Origin: Bathymodiolus brooksi
Lineage: Eukaryota > Mollusca > Bivalvia > Mytilida > Modiolidae
DNA length: 64,000 nucleotides
Reading direction: 5' to 3'
Assembly: GCA_963680875.1 (NCBI GenBank)
Contig: OY804588.1
Span: 60,090,369-60,154,368 of the forward strand
The notes below the pieces were generated by a model that worked only from the letters and a program-made list of their open reading frames with translations, was not told where the DNA came from and ran no database searches. This document shows, one piece after another, positions 1-10,740 of this stretch; positions within the stretch are counted from its first letter, which is position 1; every line of letters starts with the position of its first letter. The translations under genes and the position numbers were made by a program.

Positions 1-134
1 CAATGAAAGTGGTTAAATATAGTTGTATCAGACATTTATGGAGAATGCAGTATTTATCATGATTTTAATTAGATTGGGTTCCTGTTTATACAATTAAATT
101 GTTCATAAAACCAAAACACATATAGGGATAGGGT

Positions 135-353
135 AATGATGTTTATGCCACTTTCAACAATATTTCAGTTATTTCATGGTAGTCAGTAATATTGGTGGAG
201 GAAACTGGAGTACCTGGAGAAAACCACTGACCTGTTGCAAATCACTGACAAACTTTATCACATAATGTTGTATTGAGTACACCTTGCCATGATCGTGATT
301 CGAACTCCAACTACCATATGATCATGGCCTTGACAGCTCTTCCACAACACATA
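135..353 (-). repeat. tRNA-derived SINE
   Basis: The block from TGATGTTTATGCCACTTTC to the TTGACAGCTC area recurs at 50830-51052 and, more divergent, at 48056-48305. On the minus strand the start is tRNA-like, with a B-box-like GAGTTCGAATC. The rest resembles the conserved body of mollusc SINEs of the V/Biva type. Family naming is from memory; the repeat status and the pol III box are seen in the sequence. Confidence 0.65.
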
Positions 354-355
354 TA

Positions 356-1713
356 CAGTACGCACAGCAACTTTTAGCATGAAATCAGCTTGGTCAGTGT
401 TTTTTCGCGGTGAAATGTCATAAAATCTCCATAAAATGTCAGTGAAATCACGGTGAAACTTTCACCGCGAAAATATACAAATTAGGGCCTAAATGTCGGT
501 GAAATATTTTAATTGTCGGTGACAACATCGCGAAAATCATACGTGTACACATACATGTAACTGTATAGTTACATGTATTCTTTCGTTTTTTGTTTGTTTA
601 GTTTTGTTTTTTTACTATTTCGTACTGTATATTTCAATTTGATCATTTGATACCGGGTTTTTTTCAGGGATGGCATACATTTTATTTATAGGATATATGA
701 GCACGCATCTTGTTTTGCGTACCGGTATATTATCTAATCCCAACATTTCGATTGGTTTACATAAGTGTTATTTTTTTCTCTCTCACGAGTTGATAATCAC
801 CTGGTATTACAGGCTGTATTTTATCTATGTATGGGTGTGTCTATTTTTATGTAGTGCACACATTGAACTCGGTCACTAAATAGGTCAAATACACAGTTAC
901 CTGAGGCTTGAGGGATTGATTTAAAAACAAACCGAAAAGGATTAAAAAGAAAAAAAAATCTATGTAAATTTTTATCTAAACGAGCTTTTTCGTATTTGTA
1001 TGTCGTTAATCCCCTTGCAAGCCACATGTCATTTTACCTTTAATAAAAGTAGATACACATTTCCCTTTGAGTACACACATTTTTCACGTGAATGAGAATC
1101 TAGAAAGGTTTCCACCTGTTGGTAATATATTATCAATCAAAGCGTGCTTTTGGGGATCTAGAAACTTTTGTAACAGGTGAACTTTAGTCACGTGCCAAGT
1201 CGACAATAATTGAACATCTGAAGGCTCGGGATACCAGGCTTGCATTCAAAAGATCAAGTTTATTTTAATTAAAAAATAATACAATACAAGTTTATAAATG
1301 GTAATGATCGCATAATACTAAACGTTTGTATCGGCATTGTTTTCTTAACATAATAGATTAAAACAAAAGCAAATATCAGAATTAAAGAACGAAAATATGA
1401 TGACAGCTTACACACCTGAAAAAGGGGTAACTAATTATTTGTTATGAATCATTCATATTATCAAAAATGACAGTTTTATATACAAATCTCAAGAACATAC
1501 AAATAAAGGTTAATATCCCATTTCTTTATTTGATCTTGTTTCGCGGCCTCTAATCGTCGATTTGGCAGCGTTTTATAGTAAATCACGGTGTTCGATTTTT
1601 CTCAGACATTTCGCGGTGTCAACACCGACTTTTTTTTAATTTCACCGACATTTTCTTGATTTCTCCGACGTCTGACCAGAGTGATTTCTTGCTAAATCGC
1701 GCTGTGCGTACTG
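356..1713. mobile_element. TIR DNA element with TA target duplication (non-autonomous, mariner-like)
   Basis: The ends are inverted: CAGTACGCACAGC at 356 and GCTGTGCGTACTG ending at 1713. Similarity continues about 45 bp inward. TA flanks both sides (354-355 and 1714-1715), the target duplication of Tc1/mariner-type elements. The interior has no transposase ORF. A paralogue lies at 51057-54044, where it holds a later insertion. Confidence 0.75.
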
Positions 1714-1866
1714 TAGGTGTGACATAGGGAGTTGTTTGTATAGTTGTGCTCAGTTAAATGCAGACTTACAGTATTTCCATCTTATAATGCCACTCATACC
1801 AGGTCAGATTTCAGATGCACTGATCAGATAAATTCTCCCCCTCCAGACAGTGTGAAGACTCCATAT

Positions 1867-2595
1867 CACAGGCACTTGTTTCATTCAAAAGATATATGCC
1901 CCCTCCTCTTTCTTACTTCAAGGTAAACATCTGCCCTTTTCCCCTTCCCCACTTCGCCTCAATATTTTTCGCTTATTTGTGATCCTTTCGCTGACCCAAT
2001 TATATCGTTACACTCCCGAGATATTTCTCTTTACAACTGCCACATTTAAATATATCTACCAGGCTCCCCTCAGACAAATTGGACAAGAATATCAGCGAAC
2101 GTAGCTTGTTTTATTTTTAAATCATGATCACCTCCTCTCAAATGTAAAGTAAGCCTTTAAAATACAGATAATTGTTCCAATGCAGATTATAGAAATATGT
2201 TCAACTCCAAATTACTGACATTTGATTTTTAAAGCACCTTTTTTATAATTTTCTAAATCAATTTAAACCGGATCGGAAGTGGCTGTTTCCGTTTCAATGA
2301 CTTAAAAATAAAACAAGCTACGTTTGCTGATATTCTTGTCCAATTCGTCTGAGGGGGGCCTGGTAGGTATATTTAAATGTGGCAGTCGTAAAGAGAAATA
2401 TCTCGGGAGTGTAACGATATAATTGGGTCAGCGAAAGGATCACAAATAAGCGAAAAATATTGAGGCGAAGTGGGGAAGGGGAAAAGGGCAGATGCTTACC
2501 TTGAAGTAAGGAAGGGAAAAAGGGCAGATGTTTACCTTGAAGTAAGGAAGAGGGGGGGGGGGGCATATATTTTTTTAATGAAACAAGTGCCTGTG
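1867..2595. mobile_element. hAT-type foldback MITE, copy 1
   Basis: The terminal inverted repeat is CACAGGCACTTGTTTC with arms of roughly 240-290 bp (1867-2125 and 2305-2595). It is flanked by the 8-bp direct repeat CTCCATAT (1859-1866 and 2596-2603). An 8-bp target duplication with a CA-starting TIR is typical of the hAT superfamily. No ORF is credible inside; the minus-strand ORF over the right arm is a pyrimidine-rich shadow. The same TIR ends the short MITE at 55949-56061. Confidence 0.8.
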
Positions 2596-2738
2596 CTCCA
2601 TATATCAGGATCCTATGATTCCAAAGTATTTGAGTAAAACAATGGGGGCAAAACAATAGGGCTTAAATAGAATGACATGGTACAACATAGAGCCCGCGGT
2701 AATACTAATAGTAATAGTAGTACTATTTAGTATTAGTA

Positions 2739-3489
2739 CATTTCTTCGTTTTCTAAAACGAAACTCGAAAGTACATTTAAATTACGTATTCAATTAGTAT
2801 TTACCATAACAATACCATAAATACAAAGAAGCGACCATAAAGAAAGATAATGTCACACATGACACACAACAAATTTTCCCCAATGAAGTTCGTTTGGACA
2901 GGGGGAGCTGGATTTCTTTTTTGCCACCATTCTTGTTTTTAGACTGGTACTGTCATAAGTAATTGATGTTCAGCAACCAGTTTTTTCAAAGGTGATGCTA
3001 AAAAATATTATTTATATCCGTGCCCATGTTTGACACACTCATATTGTGATATACCAGAGATTTTGTCTACAAAACATATGTCTCTGTATATATATTAACA
3101 GTAAATTTGAAAACAATGCAGAATGTCAATAAACAACTTGGAAATGGGTCTATAATACACAGATGTTCCTATTACGAACATATACTGGTAATTAACAAGG
3201 TTCAAACATATTCAACCGTGCTTCGATCCCGGTTAAGATGTTCTTTAACCATTTAACCGCATGGTTAAAACCACACCGTAAAAAAACACTCAACCATAAA
3301 AAAGTTTAAAACCAGGTTAATGGTTAAGGATTAAAAATCAGTCCTATAATTGTTGTATGAAAGCTCATGAAAATAATCATATTTCGTGGATTAGTTTTGT
3401 TGAACCAAAAATTAAGAACTGGTTATTCGAACATTTGACATTTCCCTTGTATTCTATCGGATTATAATACCCTGCTTCTTTTCATGATA
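2739..3489. other. No recognisable gene
   Basis: AT-rich sequence without a convincing ORF, RNA or repeat signature. A stretch around 3225-3335 is rich in TTAACC/GGTTAA words but shows no regular period. Confidence 0.5.
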
Positions 3490-4165
3490 TAAATTCAAAT
3501 TCAAATTCTTTTATTAGCACAAACTCATCAACAGGATATGGTTATAGCCCAATTACATAATAAAATGTGATACAAATTATACATAATATGTAAATAAATG
3601 AACATGAATAATTATTGTTATACAAATTATCTGCATGGAGTATGAGTTACAGTAATAAACATTTTCTTATTGCTAAACAATTTGAGATGAAAGAGGAAGT
3701 AAGTTATAAAATGGGGTACGATTTGTTATATAATAAAATTTTCATTTTATTCTCAGCATTATTAAAAAAATTTAAATTCAGTGTTTTCGACACTTTGTCA
3801 TAAAATTTGAGTCTGATTTGTTCAAATCTTTTTCAGTTTAAAATAAAGTGATTTTCATCTTCTACCTGTCCTGTTTTGCATATTGGACAGTGTTTTTATT
3901 GATATTGAAGTACCTTCCTCTTTCAATCATTAAAGAATGTGCACTTATGCGAATTTTACAAACAGCAGCCCTGTCATTTCTGTTCTTTTAAAGTATTAAC
4001 ATAATGAGGTCTTTGCCACATGTTGTAAATCTCCTGGAAAAACCTTAACTTTTGAGACTCACGGATTTCAGCATTTTGCAATTGCAAATATTGATAATTT
4101 ATTCTTTGTTTAATTGAATTTAAGTTGTGTTTTGTATTTGAAAAGTCATTAAAAATAAGACATAC
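3490..4165 (-). pseudogene. LINE reverse transcriptase remnant, C-terminal part
   Basis: Minus-strand translation gives pieces typical of the C-terminal region of non-LTR retrotransposon polyproteins. One is a stretch with RINYQYLQLQ and FFQEIYNMWQRP. Another is a cysteine motif HCPICKTG followed by EDENHF, comparable to the CTKC...GDEYHY motif of the LINE at 29520-31908. Stops and frame changes interrupt it, so it is dead. It continues the remnant at 4680-5060 beyond an inserted Tc1 fragment. The tail near 3490-3530 (repeated ATTCAAATTC, then TTTTATTAGCAC) may be the LINE 3' end. Confidence 0.6.
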
Positions 4166-4677
4166 CTAGGCTATTTAGCATATTCTTCGCGCCCGTCTGG
4201 ATATGAGCCGGTCCTCTCTTGGCGTCATTTTGCGAGGTCTACCTGCACGTGGACGGTCAGTAACATTCCCCGTTTGACGAAAATGCTGCATCAGTCGTAC
4301 AATGATGGAATGGTTAACCCTGAAGTGGTCTGCCACCCTTCTATGGCTAAAACCACCGTTATGCATACCAACAGCTTGCCACCATTCTGGTATGGTTAAT
4401 TTTCGCCGCACCATACCAAACTAATAGAAAATGAAACTTAAAACTCTACACACAAAAAATCAGCTTTCGTTCGCAAACACAAATGTTGAAAAGTACACAT
4501 GGCACTTTACACACCCTGTCATATACACATAAATAAAAATCTATCAATAACCTGTTTCACAGGTAAGTAAGTATGTGTGTACAGGTAACGAAAACAGCAA
4601 ACCGATTTGAAATAAGTTCATTATTAGAAAAGATATTATTGAAACAAGTCAGGTGGTGCTTAACTTTTGTCGGACTG
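4166..4677 (-). pseudogene. Tc1-like transposase fragment (N-terminal HTH region)
   Basis: A 79-codon minus-strand ORF (4175-4414) begins MVRRKLTIPEWWQAVGM and includes GRPRKMTPREDRLISRRARR, the paired-like DNA-binding region of Tc1 transposases. It breaks off right after that motif, so the catalytic DDE domain is missing. Upstream on its strand, at 4650-4677, is a Tc1-type terminal repeat starting CAGTCCGACAAAAGTTAAGC, followed by TA at 4678-4679. Only this one terminus remains. The fragment sits inside a LINE remnant, so it inserted later and was then truncated. It cannot encode an active enzyme. Confidence 0.8.
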
Positions 4678-4679
4678 TA

Positions 4680-5060
4680 TACATTGTATATCAAGAACTA
4701 AAGTGTTTTCAGAGGTTCAAATATGATGAAGAAAATTGAATATTGAATAAATTATTTTGTTATGAATAGGTGTTATATTAATTTCTGGTCTACATCCAAC
4801 ATCGGATGCTTTGCAGTGCACCCCAAGTGTTTCTTTAATAAATTTTAAGTGGAATTTTTCGGTAAGATCTGAATCTTTGAACTTACAGTCAACTCCCTAT
4901 ACTTCGCTACCATATAACAGGATTGGGAAAACTAAAGAATCAAAACGTTTTTCCAGAAGACCACAGGAGTTGTCAAGACCAACAGTTTTCTTTATTTTAG
5001 AATATGCTTTTCTTGCTTTATCCACAGGCGCTCGTGGAACGGACCAGCCCCCTTTTTCTA
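4680..5060 (-). pseudogene. LINE reverse transcriptase remnant, thumb/connection part
   Basis: On the minus strand, motifs such as FPILLYGSEVYGVDCKFK and EKFHLKFIKETLGVHCK match the post-YADD region of non-LTR reverse transcriptases, where PxLLYGSEVWG is recurrent. It lies immediately upstream (minus sense) of the 3490-4165 remnant, and the Tc1 fragment separates the two. No intact ORF survives. The clade is uncertain; CR1/Jockey-type elements share this pattern. Confidence 0.65.
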
Positions 5061-5186
5061 ACTTTCTGTTGACAAATTTATTTTCAATAAAATTTCTTTA
5101 TTTCTTTATTATTTCAACTCTTTTTCCTTATTTTAACTTGTTCTGGTCAATATTCATACAATCTTAAGTTAACATCAAATTGCATG

Positions 5187-5238
5187 TGTCGACCCTATAT
5201 ACATGTATAGATAGTTATCTATATAGGGTCGACATTAT
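5187..5238. repeat. Short perfect hairpin
   Basis: TGTCGACCCTATATA and its complement TATATAGGGTCGACA flank a loop of about 18 bases, itself AT-palindromic (ATGTATAGATAGTTATC). It could be the relic of a tiny MITE. No function can be assigned. Confidence 0.6.
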
Positions 5239-6017
5239 GTCAGAAACCCGGCATGGATAGAAACTACTGTTTGATTGCATTTATTGTATATATGTCATAC
5301 AGTGATACATAGAAAGTTGCAAAATGTTGTTTATATGAAAAAAAATAGATGTTAAAAAAAAAAAAAAAAAGGGGGGGGGGAGGGCATCATAGGGTCCTGT
5401 CCACACGTACCTGTGGATAACAGTAGCTTGTTACTGTTTCAAGAAGAATATTATTATAAGAAAAACAATTTATAAAACACGACCGTGACAGAATCGTCGG
5501 TAACACACATTGATCATGTCCATCGCCCTCAAAAGTGCGGACGAATGTGAAGACAATATCTCTCAACTGTCATTCGAAAGTGGAGGGGTTATTTTTGAAG
5601 TGGGGATCGAGTACAAATGTAATTATACAAGTATTGCAAATGCATATGTTGTCAATTTTATTGTTGTGTACAAGTGTGGTCAAGGACACATTTTTTTAAT
5701 GATGCACTACTGTTTGGATTCACACTTTTTCCAGGTCAATAAAAGTAACAAATGCATTGACGTTTTAAAGATAAATCATACTGTCCAGACACAATCAAAA
5801 ACAATACAACACATCACCAAACCTGAATTTTATTAATTTAGTTTAAAAATAATATATATGTATCAACATGGGCTTCTTGTTGAACCTTCTTCTTTAATTA
5901 AAATTTAAGACTTTGACATATGACTAGAGAGAATACAATTTTCTAACTTTTGAGACAGACCAGTTCCTATTTTTAGCGATGTGAGATTTTCTTATCTTGC
6001 ACTAGTGCAAGACAAAA
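5239..6017. other. No recognisable gene; A/G homopolymer run
   Basis: There is a run of about 18 A followed by about 10 G at 5354-5381. A 108-codon ORF at 5510-5836 has no family resemblance I recognise, no splice context and no homologue in the window, so I do not call it a gene. Confidence 0.5.
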
Positions 6018-7791
6018 CTAGAGGCTCAGCCCACTGAGCCTGTATCGCTCACCTGACTGAATGATACTGAAGCAAATTATAAAGGGAGATAATCATTACC
6101 TTAAAAAACAGCAGCCATCTTGAATGGAGGGTGGGGCTGTCGGACACAATTTTGAAAGGGACACACCCAGGGACCATATATGCCAAGTTTGGCTCCATTT
6201 GGCCAAGCTGTTTCAGAGGAGAAGATTTTTTTAACATTAGCCAATCAGAAAAAAGAATTAATCTTGGCGGCCATGTTTGTTGGCCGAATGGAACCAAATG
6301 AAGAAGCTTTATAGAGGATCTTACATAGATGCTTCCTGCCAAGTTTGGCTCCATTTTGCCAAGCAGTTTCAGAGGAGAAGATTTTTTTAACATTAGCCAA
6401 TCAGAAAAAAGAATTAATCTTGGCGTCCATATTTGTTGGTGGAACGGAACGAAATGGAGAAACTTTATAGAAGATCTTACATAGATGCTTACTGCCAAGT
6501 TTGGTTCCATTTGGCCAAGTTGTTTCAGAGGAGAAGATTAAAATATGAAAAAGTTAACGGACGGACGACGGACGCCAAGTAATGGCAATACCTCACATGG
6601 CCATTTGAGCTAAAAAATGATGAAAAAAGGGCAATAACTCCTAGATGGGTAATCAGATTTACTTCAAAATTGCAGGGCATGTAGATCTTGACAAGCTGAA
6701 CATGTTTTCAGTTTACACTTAACATCTATCTCTTATAGTTTTTGAAATAAAGGATGAAAAGTATTAACATTTTTAAAATTTTATGAAAAAAGGGCAATAA
6801 CTTCAAGATGGGTAATCAGATTTACTTTAAAATTGCAGGCTAGGTAGATCTTGACATGCTGAACATGTTTGCTGTTTAAATTTAACATCTATCTCTTATA
6901 GTTTTTGAAATAAAGGACAAAAAGTATTAAAATTTTGAAAATTTGATGAAAAAAATAGCAATAACTCCAAATTGGGTACTCAGATTAACTTCAAAATTAC
7001 AGGGTAGGTAGATCTTGATATGCTGCACATTTTTGCAATTTAAACTTAACCTTTATCTCTAATAGTTTTTGAAATATCAGACAAAAATGTTTAAATTAAA
7101 AAAAAAAATAATGAAAAAAGGGCAATAACTCCTAGACGGGTAATCAAATTTACTTCAAAATTGCAGGGCATGTAGATCTTGACATGCTGCACATGTTTGC
7201 TGTTTAAACATAACATCTATCTCTTATAGTTTTTGAAATAAAAAACGAAAAGTATCAAAATTTTGAAAATTTGATGAAAAAAGGGATATAACTCCATGAT
7301 AGGTAATCAGATTTTCTTCAAAATTTCAGGGTAGTTAGATCTTGCTGTGCTGATAATTTTTACCCTGTCAGATTTCTGATATTATTAACGGTTTTTGAGT
7401 TATTACCAAAAACTGCAAATTTTACCATGTTCTATTTTTAGTAACAGCGGCCATGTTTGTTGGCCGAATGGAACCAAATGTAGAAGTTTTATAGAGGATC
7501 TTACATAGATGCTTCCTGCCAAGGTTGGCTCCATTTGGCCATGCAGTTTCAGAGAAGATTTTTTTAACATTAGCCAATCAGAAACAAGAATTGCCCTTGG
7601 CAGCCATATTTGTTGGCGGAATGGGACGAAATGAAGAAACTTTATAGAGGATCTTATATAGATGCTTTCTGCCAAGTTTGGTTCCATTTGGTCCAGTTGT
7701 TTCAGAGGAGTAGATTAAAATATGAAAAGTTAACGGACGGACGCCAAGTGATGGCAATACCTCACATGACCCTTTGGGTCAGGTGAGCTAA
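6018..7791 (+). mobile_element. HINE-like repeat element, composite copy
   Basis: It starts CTAGAGGCTCAGCCCACTGA, whose AGGCTCAG/CTGAGCCT forms a terminal hairpin. It ends with a second hairpin (TGACCC-TTT-GGGTCA) and GGTGAGCTAA. The flanking bases are A on both sides with no target duplication. The body has three ~165-bp GCCAT-type units, then an internal copy of the 3' terminus at 6560-6613, then five units of a different tandem repeat, then two more GCCAT units and the true 3' end. Copy 52119-53733 has the same internal arrangement, so this composite moved as one unit. It has no coding capacity. Confidence 0.8.
6614..7430 (+). repeat. Five tandem ~165-bp units inside the composite element
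   Basis: Each unit contains AAAAAAGGGCAATAACTCC, then a variant of TCAGATTTACTTCAAAATTG, GTAGATCTTGACA and ATCTATCTCTTATAGTTTTT. Units start near 6620, 6780, 6950, 7110 and 7270. They are unlike the GCCATCTTGG units in sequence but similar in length. Confidence 0.8.
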
Positions 7792-8026
7792 AAATCACGT
7801 GCATTTTACCAGCAAATGCATGCTGTACAGTTTATGTCAACTGTACAGTACTCGGGTAAGATTTCCCTGTCTTGCACTTTTGCTGGTGTTAAGATTCTAT
7901 AGATCTATCCAGAAAAAATCATCAAAGATCAGAAAAAAATTCTTAGCCTGTTGTGCTTCTTTTTTTCTTGTCAGATCTAGATTATTTGCTACTTTCTCTT
8001 TATTCCTTTGAAAAAAACAATTATTT
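7792..8026. other. Spacer, nothing recognised
   Basis: AT-rich unique-looking sequence between two oppositely oriented copies of the HINE-like family. Confidence 0.5.
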
Positions 8027-8540
8027 CTAGCTCACCTCGCCAAAGCGAGCTTTTGACATCACTTGGCATCCGTCAACTTTTCACATTTTAATCTTCTCCT
8101 CTGAAACCCCTCAGCCAAATGAACTGAAACTTGGTAGGAAGCATCTATAGAAGGTCCTCTCTAAAGATTGCACATTTTGTCCCGATCCATTAACAAATAT
8201 GGCCACCACAGGCAATTCTTGTTTCTGATTGACCAATTTTTACAAATCTTCTCCTCTGAAACCACTTGGCCAAATGAACCGAAACTTGGTAGGAAGCATC
8301 TATGGAATGTCCTCTGTAAAGTTTGCTCATTTCGTCCCAATCGGTTAGCAAACATGGCCACCACATGCAATTCTTATTTCTGATTGGTCAATTTCTAAAA
8401 AAATCTTCTCCTTTGAAACTGCTTAGTCATATGAACCAAAACTTGGTAGGAAGCATCTACATGTATGGAAGGTTCTGTATTAAGTTTCCTCAAAGCAGAA
8501 TGAAAGGCAAGACACAGGCTCAGCCCACTGAGTCTCTTAC
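8027..8540 (-). mobile_element. HINE-like element, inverted copy
   Basis: It reads on the minus strand from GAGACTCAGTGGGCTGAGCC near 8540 to GGTGAGCTAG at 8027. It holds three ~165-bp units (CTTGGTAGGAAGCATCTA, GAAACCACTTGG blocks in plus orientation). It is closely related to the plus-strand copy at 38462-39080, sharing CTTTCATTCTGCTTTGAGG after the 5' hairpin. The terminal dinucleotides are slightly mutated. Confidence 0.75.
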
Positions 8541-8649
8541 TCCACAAGTTTCCAATAATTTATTTATGAGCAAATGATGTGTTAGACTTTGTTTGTGGAA
8601 GTAGTAAATGCGAGGATTGCTAAAAGCGACTGGTCAGGCAACATTCAAG

Positions 8650-8724
8650 CTCCTGGGCCTCGAACCCAGCCCCACTGTTACTTGAGGGTCCAACAAGCCT
8701 GCTAAATTACAGCCCACCAGTTCA
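8650..8724 (-). repeat. tRNA-derived SINE head
   Basis: The minus strand reads GTGGGCTGTAATTTAGCAGG (A-box like) and then GGGTTCGAGGCCC (B-box like) at tRNA spacing of about 35 bases. No CCA-paired acceptor stem is evident, so I read it as a SINE head or tRNA-like relic, not a functional tRNA gene. Confidence 0.5.
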
Positions 8725-9076
8725 GAGTATTCATGCATGAAGAATTACATTACTCTTCATTCTCATGATAAATTCTGCTACAAAGGTTTCAAAATAAAAC
8801 CAACAAGAGGCAATTAAGACATGTGTGGCCTTATTTTGAAAATCAATTAAAAAATTAAATCAAATTAAAGATGAATATAATACATGTAGTTAAAATATTT
8901 GTCACTACTTCAATTAAACTGCAAAATTTACAAACTACCCATTTTAGTATCGCATACCAATGTGGACAGTTTGACAATTCAGAAAAGTTAGATAAATTTC
9001 TAGTTAACAAGAGTGAATAAGGAAAATTCAAAAAAGCTTGGGAAAACATTCCTTTATATTCTAAGTTCATTGTCAG
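8725..9076. other. No recognisable gene
   Basis: AT-rich; overlapping short ORFs on both strands without family resemblance. Confidence 0.4.
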
Positions 9077-9124
9077 ATATCCGCAGCTTTCTCTTCATCA
9101 ACTTCAGTGAGAGAGTTCAGCTAA
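9077..9124 (+). other. Exon-like duplicated segment P, copy 1
   Basis: After TGTCAG (splice-acceptor-like) a 15-codon frame runs ISAAFSSSTSVREFS then stop. The paralogous segment at 34601-34648 keeps the acceptor, the frame and the stop, with changes such as I/L, F/Y and T/A. That suggests a duplicated terminal exon. The opposite strand is also open, so coding status is unproven. The homologous block extends a little past the stop (GTTCAGCTAATCATCA). Confidence 0.35.
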
Positions 9125-9584
9125 TCATCATTCAAAGGAATTTATTAATAAAGATGTTTTCAACCTATTGTGATAAAAGGGTACTGCCTACAGTGGCTAT
9201 TCAATTGGTTACTACTCCCATTCTTGCAGAAATTCTTTAGAAATACTGATCAAGACAATTTGTACAAATATCAGTGATATATATGAAACCTTCCAGTACA
9301 TCTTTTCCCCTTTGAAAATGCAATATAAATGTTTTGATACAATTGTTTGCATCATGTCAAGTCCATCGAGTAACCTACTACACAATGATAAAAATGCTTT
9401 TTATCTTGTGTAGCTATTCGATTTATCAACAGTATTTTGTAATTTATCTTCAAAATGAACAGAAATTTTCACAATAGAGATCTTTTTTTTGGTATAGTAC
9501 TCATCTCAGAATTAACAAAACCGTATGCTTTCATGAATTGGAAATGTGGGCGACAATTTACACGCAGCATAACATGTTGCATCC

Positions 9585-9662
9585 GATTTGGTTCAGACCT
9601 CCAAGGAAGGACTCGCTGCCATCTTCGAGCCACGACAGCTCTCTGGTGGAAACCGCGAATGA
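9585..9662 (+). other. Exon-like duplicated segment Q, copy 1
   Basis: This is one of three copies (also 34995-35072 and 35604-35681) of a ~110-bp block. In one plus frame it reads DLVQTSKEGLAAIFE, three variable residues (PRQ here), LSGGNRE and stop. All copies keep the frame and the stop. Ends GATTTGGT and ACCAAATC are inverted, so a small MITE is an alternative. The minus frame is also open. I do not recognise the protein. Confidence 0.4.
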
Positions 9663-9802
9663 ATGGAAATGTTTTCATCATCACCAAATCAAATACAACT
9701 ATTAAAAGTAATGTGCCTAAAGAAACAAAAATCCCATCACTTTTCTTTGCATGACGGATTACATTTTTTTTAACAGTTCAATTGTATGGAAGACACATGC
9801 GC

Positions 9803-10740
9803 ACTAGGAAATAGAAAATGCAAATATCCCCGGTAAAATGCAAATATTCCCGGTAAAATGCAAATAATTAAAGATTACCAGTTATATTAGCGTTTACCAG
9901 TTAAATTAGCGAATTGTTTTGTTATATTTACGTTTTACCTTTTAAATTTGCATTGTCGTGGGATTTTAGCGTTTTTCCTTTTATATGTGCGTTTTTCCTT
10001 TTAAATTTGCATTGTCGTGGGATTTTAGCGTTTTTCCTTTTAAATTTGCATTGTCGTGGGATTTTAGCGTTTTTCCTTTTATATTTGCGCGTTTCCTTTT
10101 AAATTTGCATTGTCGTGGGATTTTAGCATTTTTCCTTTTAAATTTGCATTGTCGTGGGATTTTAGCGTTTTTCCTTTTATATTTGCGTTTTTCCTTTTAA
10201 ATTTGCATTGTCGTGGGATTTTAGCGTTTTTCCTTTTATATTTGCGTTTTTCCTTTTAAATTTGCATTATCGTGGGATTTTAGCGTTTTACCTTTTAAAT
10301 TTGCATTTTACCAGTTAAATCGCACGGTCATCTAAATCACCCGCTGAGTAGAGATTACGTAATACTGTTGTCGTCACTAGCTCATTGAATATGACGATCT
10401 ATAGTATTATATTATCGTGTATCTATCTATACGTATTTATTTATTTATTTATTTATTTATTTATTATTATTATTTATGTCATACTAGTCTGGCCCTTAAT
10501 AAATTTAGTGTATTCAATACACAATAATCCATCAATTGTTGCGTATTTGATTTTTATGTCGTATTTTAACTTAATGCGATGTTTATTAAGAAATGTGACT
10601 TTAAATGTATTAAAATATTAGCAAATTGTGATACACGTACAGAATACGTATACTGTTGTCACTTCACTATTACTTGTTTTTGATTATCATGCGAGAAACA
10701 CATTAACCTTGTATTACCTATGCTGGGACTATTTACTAAA
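9803..10740 (+). repeat. Left inverted arm of the foldback element
   Basis: Contains three GGTAAAATGCAAAT-type words at the tip, about seven minisatellite units (9945-10310), an (ATTT)n run at 10434-10465, and unique sequence through TATGCTGGGACTATTTACTA. The right arm's inner continuation is missing here because a HINE-like element and a LINE follow directly. Confidence 0.8.
9945..10310 (+). repeat. ~59-bp minisatellite, left arm
   Basis: About seven units of TTTAAATTTGCATTGTCGTGG plus TTTTAGCGTTTTTCCTTTTA, alternating 40-bp and 59-bp forms. GTCGTGGGA recurs near 9955, 10014, 10054, 10112, 10151 and 10210. Each unit holds the octamer ATTTGCAT. Confidence 0.85.

Larger units (their letters stand above)
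69..2738. repeat. Duplicated composite segment, copy 1
   Basis: This block is repeated in the same orientation at 50769-55172. It contains a SINE, a TA-flanked TIR element and a hAT-like MITE in the same order. Homology starts at TTAGATTGGG and ends at a TA dinucleotide at 2737-2738. Copy 2 carries a 1.6-kb insertion that copy 1 lacks. Copy 1 lacks about 80 bp near 2125 that copy 2 keeps near 54465-54550. I infer a segmental duplication or a nested composite repeat; no gene is visible in it. Confidence 0.85.

Noticed and set aside
2318..2656. 112-codon minus-strand ORF
   Set aside because: It lies across the right arm of a hAT-like MITE; its proline/serine-rich middle is a translated repeated C/T tract.
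5510..5836. 108-codon plus-strand ORF as a gene
   Set aside because: No family resemblance, no splice or promoter context; length is within chance for this base composition.
8650..8724. Functional tRNA gene
   Set aside because: A- and B-box-like words are present, but no convincing acceptor or anticodon stem; more likely a SINE head.
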